DNA of 31,749 nt, from assembly GCA_035509195.1 (NCBI GenBank), contig DATJLT010000297.1, forward strand, positions 1 through 31,749, written 5' to 3'. The stretch's first letter is position 1, and each line of letters starts with the position of its first letter. This document shows, piece after piece, positions 1 through 7,242 of this stretch. Below the pieces are notes generated by a model. That model searched no databases. It was given only the letters and a program-made list of their open reading frames with translations, and had not been told where the DNA came from. Both the position numbers and the translations under genes were made by a program. This stretch comes from Chersky-822 sp035509195. Lineage in GTDB: Bacteria; Actinomycetota; Actinomycetes; Streptosporangiales; Streptosporangiaceae.

Positions 1-118
1 GACCCCGGCCCCGGTCCTGACCCCGGTCCCGGTCCTGACCCCGGCCCCGGTCCCGGCCCCGGTCCTGACCCCGGCCCCGGCCCCGGTCCCGGTCCCGGCC
101 CCGGCCGGCGCCTCGGCC
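1..118. repeat. GC-rich hexanucleotide low-complexity tract
   Basis: The first 118 bases are made almost only of CCCCGG, TCCCGG and TCCTGA hexamers. The tract is open in several frames on both strands and would read as Asp-Pro-Gly or Pro-Gly repeats, so open frames through it are not evidence of a gene. It could be the edge of a Pro-Gly-rich coding region cut by the window, or plain intergenic satellite-like DNA. The sequence does not decide between these. Confidence 0.8.
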
Positions 119-143
119 CGCGCCTCGGTCCCGTTCATGGCGA

Positions 144-159
144 CTGCAAACGTTTGCAG
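144..159. promoter_or_regulatory. LacI/GalR-type operator-like palindrome
   Basis: CTGCAAACGTTTGCAG is a perfect 16-bp palindrome with the central CG and TGCAAA half-sites typical of LacI/GalR-family operators. No gene start is supported next to it inside the window. It may control a gene transcribed leftwards out of the window, or be a remnant. The palindrome is directly visible; the regulator family is inferred from the motif alone. Confidence 0.55.
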
Positions 160-193
160 GCGCGTTGCTCACGGCTCTCGTCGGCGACCGGGC

Positions 194-362
194 TGGGTCT
201 GAAAAGTGAACCCGTAATAGGTCGCCCCAGCCCGACGACCTATTACGGCTTACCGACGAGTAACCTTGTCGTTATGCCGGAATTAAGCTGGTCTGTTCTT
301 AGGAAACCCGTACAGGGTCGCGGGCCGGGCTCGACTCTGTACGGGTTCACTTTTCGGACCCA
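194..362. mobile_element. MITE-like element with 23-bp terminal inverted repeats
   Basis: Positions 194-216 and 340-362 are inverted repeats of 23 bp with one mismatch; both begin TGGGTC and contain AAAAGTGAACCCGTA. Inside are two further perfect inverted repeats: 212-224 with 236-248 (CCGTAATAGGTCG arms) and 305-315 with 337-347 (AACCCGTACAG arms). The 169-bp element is visibly more AT-rich than its surroundings and has no convincing coding frame. I see no clear target-site duplication in the flanks (193 and 363 onward). The structure fits a non-autonomous miniature transposable element. A structured RNA or double terminator is the alternative. Confidence 0.5.
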
Positions 363-596
363 CTCAAACACCCCAAATCACACGACCGCTTCCGTTCCCC
401 CTCCGGCCGAAGCTCCGTGAACGTGACGGCGGGCAGGGCCGCAACTTCCGAGCGGAGCCCGAGCGCCCTCGATAACCGGCAAAAGCCCCTCAACCAGGCA
501 ATACTGCTGCCGGGGTCGTTCATGATCCGGAAGGCATTTACCTCGTAACTGGAGCAGGCACTCCGGTTGGTGCGAGGCGAGCCGGCCCGGCCAACA
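363..596. other. Intergenic stretch, nothing recognised
   Basis: This stretch lies between the MITE-like element and the tandem array. I found no tRNA-like T-arm, no frame with a plausible ribosome binding site and no protein family. The open frame crossing 154-420 runs through the inverted repeats and reads as low-complexity residues. Confidence 0.6.
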
Positions 597-780
597 TCAA
601 ACCCCGGTTTGGTGGTGCGAGCACCCCATCAAACCCCGGATTGAGGGGTTGGTCAGGCACCACCAATCCCCGGCTTAGGGCGGTCCGCACCCACAAACCC
701 CGGATTCAGGGCCGTACGGACCCTCAAACCTCGGATTCAGGGCCGTACGGACCCTCAAACCCCGGTTTGATGTTGGCCGG
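597..780. repeat. Tandem array of ~31-bp units bounded by 17-bp inverted repeats
   Basis: About six head-to-tail units of 30-33 bp start near 597, 629, 662, 693, 724 and 755. Each opens with a CAAACCCCGGATT-like core; the units at 693 and 724 also share CAGGGCCGTACGGACCC and differ by one base. The array is enclosed by CCGGCCAACATCAAACC (587-603) and its exact reverse complement (764-780). There are no unique spacers between units, so it is not a CRISPR. A close relative of the bounding palindrome occurs at 15066-15093, so the end sequence belongs to a dispersed family. Confidence 0.75.
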
Positions 781-1138
781 ACAGGGCGGGCGGGGGCGGG
801 CGGGCACCAGGGGCGCCTACTCCGGGACGACGTACGGATTCGCCACCAGCGCCATCGGCGCGTGCGATGCCTTCCGTTACCGAAATATACTATTTATCGG
901 ATAACTGAGCTAAGTGGGCAGGCCGGACAGCATGCCCCAGGCCGCCCAGGCGGACCCAGCGGACCCGGCAGACCCCGGGCGGACCAGGCGGACGGGCCAT
1001 CCGAGCGGGCCGGGCGGACCCGGCCGCCCGGGGCGGACCCGGCGGACCTGGCGGGCCGGACAGCACAGCCCGGTCCGAGCGGAGCGGGCAAGCCAGGCCA
1101 GGCGGGCGGGTCTGACGGCCGATCCAGAAGAGCCGGAC
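781..1138. other. Gene-free region with GGCGGACC-type low complexity
   Basis: No gene is supported here. Positions 880-905 form an AT-rich island with an imperfect dyad (CCGAAATA facing TATTTATCGG), which could be a promoter or binding site with no visible target gene. From about 930 to 1125 the sequence is a degenerate series of GCGGACC and GGCGGG words. Open frames across it on both strands are Pro/Gly/Arg-rich and overlap each other, as expected for biased sequence downstream of the rlmB stop. Confidence 0.6.
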
Positions 1139-2137
1139 TTAGGCTCCGGCCCTGGACTGGGCGACCTGGTACAAGGCGATTCCCGCGGCGACGGAAGCGT
1201 TGAGCGACTCCGCACCGGTGATCGGGATTTTCACCACCGCGTCGCAGTGCTGGCGGACCAGCCTGGACAAGCCCTTGCCCTCTGCTCCTACAACCAGCAC
1301 TAGCGGGCTGGTGGCGAGCGAAAGCCCGGCGAGGTCGGAGTCCGCGTCGGCGTCGAGCCCGACGATGAACAGCCCGGCCCGCGCGTAGCCGGCGAGCGCG
1401 CTGGCCAGGTTGGGCGCCTGGGCGACCGGCACCCGCGCGAGCGCGCCAGCCGAGGCCTTCCACGCCCCGGCCGTCACTCCCGCGGACCGCCGCGCGGGCA
1501 CGAGTACGCCGTTGCCGCCGAAGGCCGCCACCGACCGGGCGACGGCACCGAGATTGCGCGGATCGGTGACCCCGTCGAGCGCGACGATCAGCGGCACGGC
1601 CCCGGCGCGGCCCTCAATCAGGTCGTCGGCATGCGCGTAGGAGTATGGTCTGACCCGCAGCGCCAGGCCCTGGTGCACGGCGCCGCCGGTAAGGCGGTCA
1701 AGTTCTGACCGCCCTGCCTCGACGACCGGAATGCCACGGTCAGCGGCCAGCTTGACCGCCTCGCCAATCCGTTCGTCCGCATCGAGCCTCGGCCCCACGT
1801 GCAGCGCGGTCGCGGGCACCGATTCGCGGAGCGCCTCGAGCACGGCGTTGCGGCCGGCGACCATCTCGGCCGCGTTCCCCGCGCCCCGTGCACCGCTCGC
1901 TGGGCGCCGAGCAGGAGCATTACTGCTTTCATCCGCCAAAAAACCCGGACTACGCGAGCCGCCAGAGCGGGCTGCCGCAGCGGCGGCCGCCGCCCGGCGC
2001 TGGGCCGGGTGTCCTGTGCGTTTCTCCGCGGGCGGGGTCGGACCCTTGCCTTCGAGCTTGCGGCGGCCGTAGCCGCCGGTGCCTGGCCGCGGCTTACCCG
2101 ACTTGCTGACGTTGCCCTTGCCGCTCTTGCCGCTCAT
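1139..2137 (-). CDS. rlmB: 23S rRNA (guanosine-2'-O)-methyltransferase, TrmH/RlmB family
   Basis: This SPOUT-class enzyme transfers a methyl group from S-adenosylmethionine to a ribose 2'-OH of rRNA. The 332-residue product has a basic, low-complexity, Ala-rich N-terminal extension (about residues 1-90). Next comes the substrate-binding domain starting at AGRNAVLEAL, then the catalytic domain with DGVTDPRNLGAVARS (motif 1), VVGAEGKGLS (motif 2) and IPITGAESLNASVAAGIAL (motif 3 of the knotted fold). The ATG overlaps the cysS stop as ATGA, so translation is probably coupled. Placement beside cysS is the usual actinobacterial arrangement. The exact target (G2251 in E. coli RlmB) is assumed by family, since TrmH-like paralogues share these motifs. 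Confidence 0.93.
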   Translation of the reverse strand: MSGKSGKGNVSKSGKPRPGTGGYGRRKLEGKGPTPPAEKRTGHPAQRRAAAAAAAARSGGSRSPGFLADESSNAPARRPASGARGAGNAAEMVAGRNAVLEALRESVPATALHVGPRLDADERIGEAVKLAADRGIPVVEAGRSELDRLTGGAVHQGLALRVRPYSYAHADDLIEGRAGAVPLIVALDGVTDPRNLGAVARSVAAFGGNGVLVPARRSAGVTAGAWKASAGALARVPVAQAPNLASALAGYARAGLFIVGLDADADSDLAGLSLATSPLVLVVGAEGKGLSRLVRQHCDAVVKIPITGAESLNASVAAGIALYQVAQSRAGA

Positions 2138-3573
2138 CGGGCGAGCTCCCAGTGCGAACCGGTCGGCCGGTCCTCGACCACGATTCCCGCCGCGGTGAGT
2201 TGGTCCCTGATCGCGTCAGCGGTAGTGAAGTCGCGCCGTGCCCGCGCCGCCTGGCGCTGCTCGAGTGCCACGCCGACCAGGGCATCCACGACGGAGGTCA
2301 GGTCCGATGACCCGCTGTCAGCGAACGGGGCAGCGAACGGATCAAGCCCGAGCACGGCCAGCATCGCCAGCACGGATTCAGCCTGCTTAGCCGCCCCGGC
2401 GGCGTCGCCTTCGGCCAGCGCGGTATTGCCTTCCCTGACGGCGTCGTGCACCACTGCCAGAGCCCGTGGCACCGCGAAGTCGTCGTCAAGCGCCGCGGTG
2501 AACGCGGGAGGAAGGCTAGCCGCAGAAGGGAGGCCGACGGCGGCACCTGGCAAGCTAGAGCCGGGCGGCGGGCTCAAGCCGGCGGGTGCTTGCTGGAAGA
2601 CCCTGGTGAGAAATTTCTCGATGCGCCGGAACGCGCTGACTGCCTCTTCGAGAGCCTCGGCCGAATACTCGATATCTGACCGGTAGTGGGGCTGGACCAG
2701 GTAGTAGCGCAATTCGACCGGCCTGACCTCGGTGACCATGGTGTCGACAAGCAGCGAGTTGCCCAGTGACTTGCTCATCTTCTCGCCGCGCAACTTGACC
2801 AGCCCGTTATGCAGCCAGTACCTGGCGAAGCCATCGCCGGCCGCCGAGGACTGCGCCAGTTCGTTTTCGTGGTGCGGGAAGATCAGGTCGAGGCCGCCGC
2901 CGTGGATGTCGAAGGTCGGGCCGAGGTACTTGGTTGACATGGCCGAGCATTCGAGGTGCCAGCCGGGACGCCCAGGACCCCAGGGAGTGTCCCAGGCTGG
3001 CTCGCCGGGCTTGTGAGCCTTCCACAGCGCGAAGTCGCGGGGGTCGCGCTTGTCGCTTTCACCTTCGACGTCGTTGGCGGCCATCATGTGCTCGGGTCGC
3101 TGTCCGGAGAGCGCCCCGTAGCGGTCGTAGGACGAGACGTCGAAGAAGACGTTACCGGCGGAGGCGTAGGCGTGACCGTCGTCGATGAGCCGCCGCATCA
3201 ACGTGATCATCTCTGGCACGTGCCCGGTGGCTCTCGGCTCTACGTCGGGCGGCAGGCAGCCGAGCGTGTCGTAGGCGCGGGTGAACGCCCGCTGGTTACG
3301 CTCGGCGACGGCCCACCATTGGCTGCCCTCGGCGGCGGCGACCCGGATGATCTTGTCGTCGATGTCGGTGACGTTCCGGCAGAACGTCACCGCGTAGCCG
3401 CTGACCTTGAGCCAGCGCACGATCACGTCGAAGCTGACGCCCGATCTGATGTGCCCGATATGCGGAGGGGCCTGGACGGTGGCGCCACACAGGTACAGGC
3501 CAGCTTGTCCTGGAGTTACCGGGACGAACTCGCGCACTGAGCGAGTAGCTGTGTCGTGTACATGCAAGGTCAT
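2134..3573 (-). CDS. cysS: Cysteinyl-tRNA synthetase
   Basis: This class I aminoacyl-tRNA synthetase charges tRNA-Cys in the cytosol. The 479-residue length is normal for the family. The HIGH signature is at residues 38-41, preceded by Cys29, a zinc ligand in the family. The KMSKS loop appears as GEKMSKSLGN, and the DIHGGGLDLIFPHHENE segment is diagnostic. A DALR-like C-terminal domain follows a Pro/Ala-rich linker. Both ends are overlap-coupled: its ATG overlaps the hmgA stop (ATGA) and its stop overlaps the rlmB start (ATGA). It therefore probably depends at least partly on the promoter upstream of hmgA, an odd partner for a housekeeping synthetase. A mycothiol-pathway MshC paralogue was considered, but the length and tRNA-binding tail favour CysS. 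Confidence 0.95.
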   Translation of the reverse strand: MTLHVHDTATRSVREFVPVTPGQAGLYLCGATVQAPPHIGHIRSGVSFDVIVRWLKVSGYAVTFCRNVTDIDDKIIRVAAAEGSQWWAVAERNQRAFTRAYDTLGCLPPDVEPRATGHVPEMITLMRRLIDDGHAYASAGNVFFDVSSYDRYGALSGQRPEHMMAANDVEGESDKRDPRDFALWKAHKPGEPAWDTPWGPGRPGWHLECSAMSTKYLGPTFDIHGGGLDLIFPHHENELAQSSAAGDGFARYWLHNGLVKLRGEKMSKSLGNSLLVDTMVTEVRPVELRYYLVQPHYRSDIEYSAEALEEAVSAFRRIEKFLTRVFQQAPAGLSPPPGSSLPGAAVGLPSAASLPPAFTAALDDDFAVPRALAVVHDAVREGNTALAEGDAAGAAKQAESVLAMLAVLGLDPFAAPFADSGSSDLTSVVDALVGVALEQRQAARARRDFTTADAIRDQLTAAGIVVEDRPTGSHWELAR

Positions 3574-4769
3574 TGGTCTAGGTTACGGGCCGCCCGAGCC
3601 CAACTCCACGCGTATTCGGGGTCTTCGGCAGTAGCCGCCTGCCTGGAAAGCTGGAGCGGGCGGAACGTATCGATCATGACCGCGGTTTCGTCGGTCTCGG
3701 TCTTTCCCTGCTCTACGCCGGCGATCACCGCCTCGACAGCGCCAGGGGTCGGGCCGTGAGTGAAGCCGCTCGGGTGCAGTGTCACCGAGCCAATGCCTAC
3801 CCCCGAGCCTGTCCGCGCCGAGTAGTCACCGGCGACGTAGAACATCAGCTCGTCTGAGTCCACGTTGTGGTGGTTGTAGGGGATCGGCACAGACCGGGGA
3901 TCGAAGTCCAATGGACGCGGGCAAAATGAGCAGATGACGAAATTCGGGCCGGCAAAGGTCTGGTGAACCGGCGGCGGTGCGTGCGTACGCTTCACTATCG
4001 GCTCAAAGTCGGAGATGTTAAAGGCATAAGGATAAAGGCATCCGTCCCAGCCAACGACATCGAACGGGTGATACGCATAGGTAAGCCTGGTCAGTCCGCC
4101 GCGATTGCGGACGATTACCGGCACGTCCTCGCCGGATTCGAGCAGCGGGCCTTCGACTCCGCGCAGGTCACGCTCGCTGTACGGGGCGTGCTCAAGGAAC
4201 TGCCCGGTCTCGGAGAGGTAGCGCTTCGGCGGCCTGATGTGGCCGCGCGCCTCGATGACGAGCGCCATGACAGTGCCGCCATGGGCCGGAATCCAGCGAT
4301 GAATCGTGCCGCGCGGGACCACGACATAGTCGCCTGCCGCGGCGTCAATGGTGCCGTAAACGGACTCGAACCGCGCGGAGCCTGCTTGAAGGTAGACGGT
4401 CTCGTCTCCTGTCGAGTTGCGGTAGAGCTCCGACGGCGCGGCGACGCGGGCGAACGAGACGGTGACGTCATCGTTGCCGGCCAGCGGCTGGCGGCCGAGC
4501 ACCAGGTCGGAACCGGTGATGAGTTCCTGCGTCCGGTAATGCCTGGGAAGCAGCGGATGGTTAGGCGTGAGGCTGGCCCCGGCTATGACGTCGGTGACCG
4601 TCTCGCTCTTGACGATCGCGGTTGGCGGGTACACGTGATACAGAAGCGAGGAATCGGAGGAAAATCCCTCTTCGCCCATCAACTCCTCGGCATACAGGCC
4701 ACCATCGGGACGAGAGAAACGGATGTGGCGCTTTCTGGGAATCTCGCCTGTCACCCGGTAGTACGGCAT
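3570..4769 (-). CDS. hmgA: Homogentisate 1,2-dioxygenase
   Basis: This enzyme opens the aromatic ring of homogentisate with O2, using non-haem Fe(II), to give maleylacetoacetate in tyrosine and phenylalanine breakdown. The 399-residue protein starts MPYYRVTGEIPRKRH, typical of the shorter actinobacterial form, and has a cupin-type fold. Likely iron ligands are His301 and Glu307 in YNHHNVDSDE and His338 in GFTHGPTPG, matching the spacing of the human His/Glu/His triad. A strong Shine-Dalgarno AAAGGAGA lies just before the ATG. The other tyrosine-catabolic genes (4-HPP dioxygenase, fumarylacetoacetase) are not next to it. Instead it sits between ispF and cysS, which are adjacent in many relatives, and is ATGA-coupled to cysS. 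This looks like an insertion into a conserved block. Confidence 0.93.
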   Translation of the reverse strand: MPYYRVTGEIPRKRHIRFSRPDGGLYAEELMGEEGFSSDSSLLYHVYPPTAIVKSETVTDVIAGASLTPNHPLLPRHYRTQELITGSDLVLGRQPLAGNDDVTVSFARVAAPSELYRNSTGDETVYLQAGSARFESVYGTIDAAAGDYVVVPRGTIHRWIPAHGGTVMALVIEARGHIRPPKRYLSETGQFLEHAPYSERDLRGVEGPLLESGEDVPVIVRNRGGLTRLTYAYHPFDVVGWDGCLYPYAFNISDFEPIVKRTHAPPPVHQTFAGPNFVICSFCPRPLDFDPRSVPIPYNHHNVDSDELMFYVAGDYSARTGSGVGIGSVTLHPSGFTHGPTPGAVEAVIAGVEQGKTETDETAVMIDTFRPLQLSRQAATAEDPEYAWSWARAARNLDQ

Positions 4770-4923
4770 ATCGTCTCCTTTGACGTCATGATCACTAACC
4801 TGGGCGCGTTGCCGCAGGTCACCCCTGCCCTTCGGCGGTCCCGGAGCTTGTACGGGACGGTGCGGCGCGATTCTTGCCCTTCTTCCCGACTATATGACCG
4901 CAGTCTGAGCAGGAAGGAATGCC

Positions 4924-6495
4924 GTGGCTAGGACTAACGAACGACGAGCGGCCAGCGGCACAAGCACAGGGCAGCACCGCCATGCTGACCCCGGTTTCGA
5001 GAACGGGCAGTTGCTGCGCACGCTGGCGCTGATAGCGGTGGCGACAGGGCTGGCCGTGCTGACGGCTGGTGCTTGCGTGCTCTCCTACGACGGCGTGCAT
5101 TCGCTTGCGCTGCAAGCCGGAGTGACGAACCCGCTAGCGCGGGTGTATCCGTACATTGGCGACGCCACGCTGGTTGTTGCCGGGTGCTCGGTACTTGCGC
5201 TGCGCGGGGCCGGGTTGCTGAGCAAGCTCTACTCGTGGGCGTGCTTCGTGTTGCTGCTCGCGGCGTTGGCGGCCAGCGAGGTCACCCATGCGGCGACCTT
5301 GCGCGTGCCGACCCGATGGGCCGAGATCACGGCGGCGGTGCTGCCTTGGGTGCTTGTGCTAATGGCTTTCGGCTTGTTGCTGGCACTGCTCAGGCACGTG
5401 CGGCGGCGTCGGCCTGGCCATCGGGCAAGCGGAACCGCGTTGGCGGCGGCCGGGGCCGGGGCCACTCCCGTTTCTGTCGCGCCGGCGGTTCAGGCCCTGC
5501 CGGTAGCACCCGGTGACCCGACCGTACCTAACCAGGCGCTTCAGCGGACGCTGGCACGGGGGCCAGTGGTCACCGCAGCCACGGACTCAGAGCCGGCTCC
5601 CGGCGACGGTGACCCTGATCTCAGCGCTGCGGCTCTCGCCAGGGCCGCCCTCAGTAACGACACCGACCGGACTCGACGGGGAACCGGCTGGCACGAGGCC
5701 CAGCACGCCACGCCAAGTACTCCGCAGCCCACCCCCTTGCCAGAACAGGCACCGCCGCTCGAGCCCTTGCCACCCGAGTCGCAGCCGCCCGGATCGCAGC
5801 CGCCCGGATCGCAGCCGCCCGGATCGCCGGCACCCAGATCGCCGGCACCCAGATCGCCGGCACCCAGATCCCTGGCACCCGGATCCCTGGCACCCGGATC
5901 GCCGGCACCCAGATCGCCGGCACCCAGATCCCTGGCACCCGGATCCCTGCCGCCCGGATCGCCGGCACCCGGATCGCCGGCACCCGGATCCCTGGCACCC
6001 GGATCCCTGGCGCCGGGATCGCCCGCGCCTGAGATCGCGCCCGATCCCCAGCAGACGAGCAGACTGATCGCCAGACCGGTCGAAATGCAACTGCGCGCCC
6101 GACGCCAGCCGCCGGCCGCGTCCGTGCCCACGTCGGAGCCGACGTCAGGGTCCGCATCCGGGCCGCTCTCGTCACTCGCTTCCAGGCCGTCGGAGACACC
6201 TGTGATCCCGCCTGCCCCAGTGATCCCGCCAGCCCCACCCGACGCGGCGCCGCCGAGCCCGTCCCAGGCACCGCTCATGCCCCCGCCAGGAGTCGCGGCG
6301 CCTTCAGGCTTGTCCGGCAGCGCCTACGGCGGCGACACCGTTCCTAAGGGGCTGACCAGACCCCGGTCGCCGTTCGCGCCTCCGTCTCCCACGCCGACTC
6401 CGACCCCAACCCCCGCCCCGCCAGAACAGCCCGCTAACGCCGATTCGCCAACCCTGGACCGTCCGCGCAGCTCTCCCACCCCGCCAGCAACCTGA
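4924..6495 (+). CDS. DUF2637-like membrane protein with long Pro-rich repeat tail
   Basis: The 523-residue product has four hydrophobic segments between about residues 33 and 155, with a helix arrangement like the actinobacterial DUF2637 family (Spd-like membrane proteins of plasmids and integrative elements, often with low-complexity tails). After HVRRRRPGHR the rest is Pro/Ala/Ser-rich. It includes about 17 copies of a PGSPA/PRSLA pentapeptide and ends in a PTPTPT tract. The GTG start is chosen because AGGAAGGAAT lies 4-6 bases upstream; the ATG at 4919 is out of frame. It is divergent from hmgA. The function is unknown, and the tail is probably disordered and cytoplasmic or wall-spanning. 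Its position inside the ispF-cysS block suggests acquisition. Confidence 0.75.
   Translation: MARTNERRAASGTSTGQHRHADPGFENGQLLRTLALIAVATGLAVLTAGACVLSYDGVHSLALQAGVTNPLARVYPYIGDATLVVAGCSVLALRGAGLLSKLYSWACFVLLLAALAASEVTHAATLRVPTRWAEITAAVLPWVLVLMAFGLLLALLRHVRRRRPGHRASGTALAAAGAGATPVSVAPAVQALPVAPGDPTVPNQALQRTLARGPVVTAATDSEPAPGDGDPDLSAAALARAALSNDTDRTRRGTGWHEAQHATPSTPQPTPLPEQAPPLEPLPPESQPPGSQPPGSQPPGSPAPRSPAPRSPAPRSLAPGSLAPGSPAPRSPAPRSLAPGSLPPGSPAPGSPAPGSLAPGSLAPGSPAPEIAPDPQQTSRLIARPVEMQLRARRQPPAASVPTSEPTSGSASGPLSSLASRPSETPVIPPAPVIPPAPPDAAPPSPSQAPLMPPPGVAAPSGLSGSAYGGDTVPKGLTRPRSPFAPPSPTPTPTPTPAPPEQPANADSPTLDRPRSSPTPPAT
5773..6027. repeat. 15-bp tandem repeat, ~17 units, inside the DUF2637-like gene
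   Basis: Units of CCCGGATCGCCGGCA with variants CCCAGATCGCCGGCA, CCCGGATCCCTGGCA and CCCGGATCGCAGCCG run without interruption. The 15-bp length keeps the frame and encodes a pentapeptide, so copy number can change without frameshift. Variants occur in higher-order blocks, which suggests recent slippage or unequal recombination. Confidence 0.9.
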
Positions 6496-6550
6496 CGCCC
6501 GCCAGCAACCTGACGCCCGCCCGCACCCTGACGCCCGCCCGCACCCGGCT
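6481..6550. repeat. 18-bp tandem repeat carrying the stop codon in each unit
   Basis: CCGCCAGCAACCTGACGC occurs exactly at 6481 and 6499. A variant with CCGCCCGCACCC is at 6517 and a truncated copy at 6535. The TGA ending the upstream gene (6493-6495) lies in the first unit, and because 18 is a multiple of three the same TGA recurs in frame at 6511 and 6529. The gene therefore ends in stacked in-frame stops. Confidence 0.85.
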
Positions 6551-6610
6551 TACCCCGCACAGGCCCGACCCCGGCATTTCGGGCAACCGTGGCATCGCGC
6601 CGACGAACCC

Positions 6611-6755
6611 AGCAGCATCGTTGGCCCTGCGTTGCTGTTCGCGGGGCGGAGCCAGGGACAACGGTGGTCATCTGATGCTGTCCGGGTGACATCGCTGGAA
6701 CTCTGATGCTGTAGCCGGGGACGGACGGACAGCATCGGTGGGCATCTGATGCTGC
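6611..6755. repeat. REP-like palindromic units (CAGCATC/GATGCTG family), four copies
   Basis: Four related units of 24-30 bp lie at about 6611-6640, 6658-6681, 6688-6712 and 6729-6755. The clearest (6729-6755) has arms CAGCATC and GATGCTG around GGTGGGCATCT; others share TGG followed by CTGATGCTGT. The block fills the gap between two convergent genes. The same family occupies the other clear convergent gap at 29236-29376, so it is a dispersed intergenic element, possibly also a bidirectional terminator. Confidence 0.6.
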
Positions 6756-6771
6756 TGGCCGGGGCGGGTGA

Positions 6772-7242
6772 TCAGAGCGGGAGTATCAGGGCGGTGGCGA
6801 TGGCGGCGGCGCCTTCGCCGCGGCCGGTGAGGCCGAGGCCGTCCGTGGTAGTGGCTGACAGGCTGACCGAGGAGCCAGCCAGGATCGCGGACAGGACAGC
6901 CTGCGCCTCTTCGCGGCGCGGTGCGACCCTTGGCCGGTTGCCGATCACTTGCACGGCCACGTTGCCGATCTGGTATCCGGCCTTGGCCAGCAGCTCACAG
7001 GTACGCCCGAGCAGAACGGCACCGGAAGCCCCCGCCCATTCCGGGCGGCTGGTGCCGAACTGGCTGCCAAGGTCACCGAGCTCGGCCGCGGACAGCAGCG
7101 CGGAGCAGATCGCGTGCGCTGCCACGTCACCGTCGGAGTGGCCGACCAGTCCCGGCTCTCCAGGCCAGAAAAGTCCGGCGAGGTGCAGCTCACCGCCCTC
7201 GCCGAACTTATGAACGTCTACTCCAATGCCGATACGCGTTAT
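6772..7242 (-). CDS. ispF: 2-C-methyl-D-erythritol 2,4-cyclodiphosphate synthase with ATA start
   Basis: IspF makes the cyclic diphosphate intermediate of the MEP isoprenoid pathway and works as a metal-dependent trimer. Read from an ATA at 7242, the product is 156 residues, the usual length. The metal ligands fall at Asp9, His11 (GVDVH) and His43 (GDVAAHA), one off E. coli numbering. It ends with TTDGLGLTGRGEGAAAIA. No ATG, GTG or TTG is available near this point. The first canonical start is the GTG at 7125 (residue 40), which would delete Asp9 and His11. The ATA overlaps the carD stop as ATAA, exactly where a coupling ATGA would be expected. I therefore annotate a near-cognate start with translational coupling to carD; a sequencing error or a decayed start is the alternative. 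ispD, often between carD and ispF, is absent here. Confidence 0.88.
   Translation of the reverse strand: MTRIGIGVDVHKFGEGGELHLAGLFWPGEPGLVGHSDGDVAAHAICSALLSAAELGDLGSQFGTSRPEWAGASGAVLLGRTCELLAKAGYQIGNVAVQVIGNRPRVAPRREEAQAVLSAILAGSSVSLSATTTDGLGLTGRGEGAAAIATALILPL

Noticed and set aside
154..420. An 88-codon plus-strand open frame, extendable to the left edge
   Set aside because: It runs through the terminal inverted repeats and hairpins of the MITE-like element, has no ribosome binding site and reads as Pro/Gly-Ser/Thr-rich residues with no family pattern.
597..780. CRISPR array
   Set aside because: Units are contiguous and similar along their whole length, with no unique spacers, and no cas genes are present.
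894..1463. Long GC-biased open frames on both strands overlapping the rlmB 3' end
   Set aside because: They overlap one another and the well-supported rlmB frame, are Arg/Pro/Gly-rich and have no ribosome binding site. They are an effect of composition.
4781..4788. TGACGTCA palindrome upstream of hmgA
   Set aside because: An 8-bp palindrome lying right next to the Shine-Dalgarno is too short and too frequent by chance to call an operator.
6772..7125. IspF as a 117-residue protein starting at GTG 7125
   Set aside because: This would remove the first metal-binding Asp and His, while the upstream codons encode a perfect IspF N-terminus without interruption.
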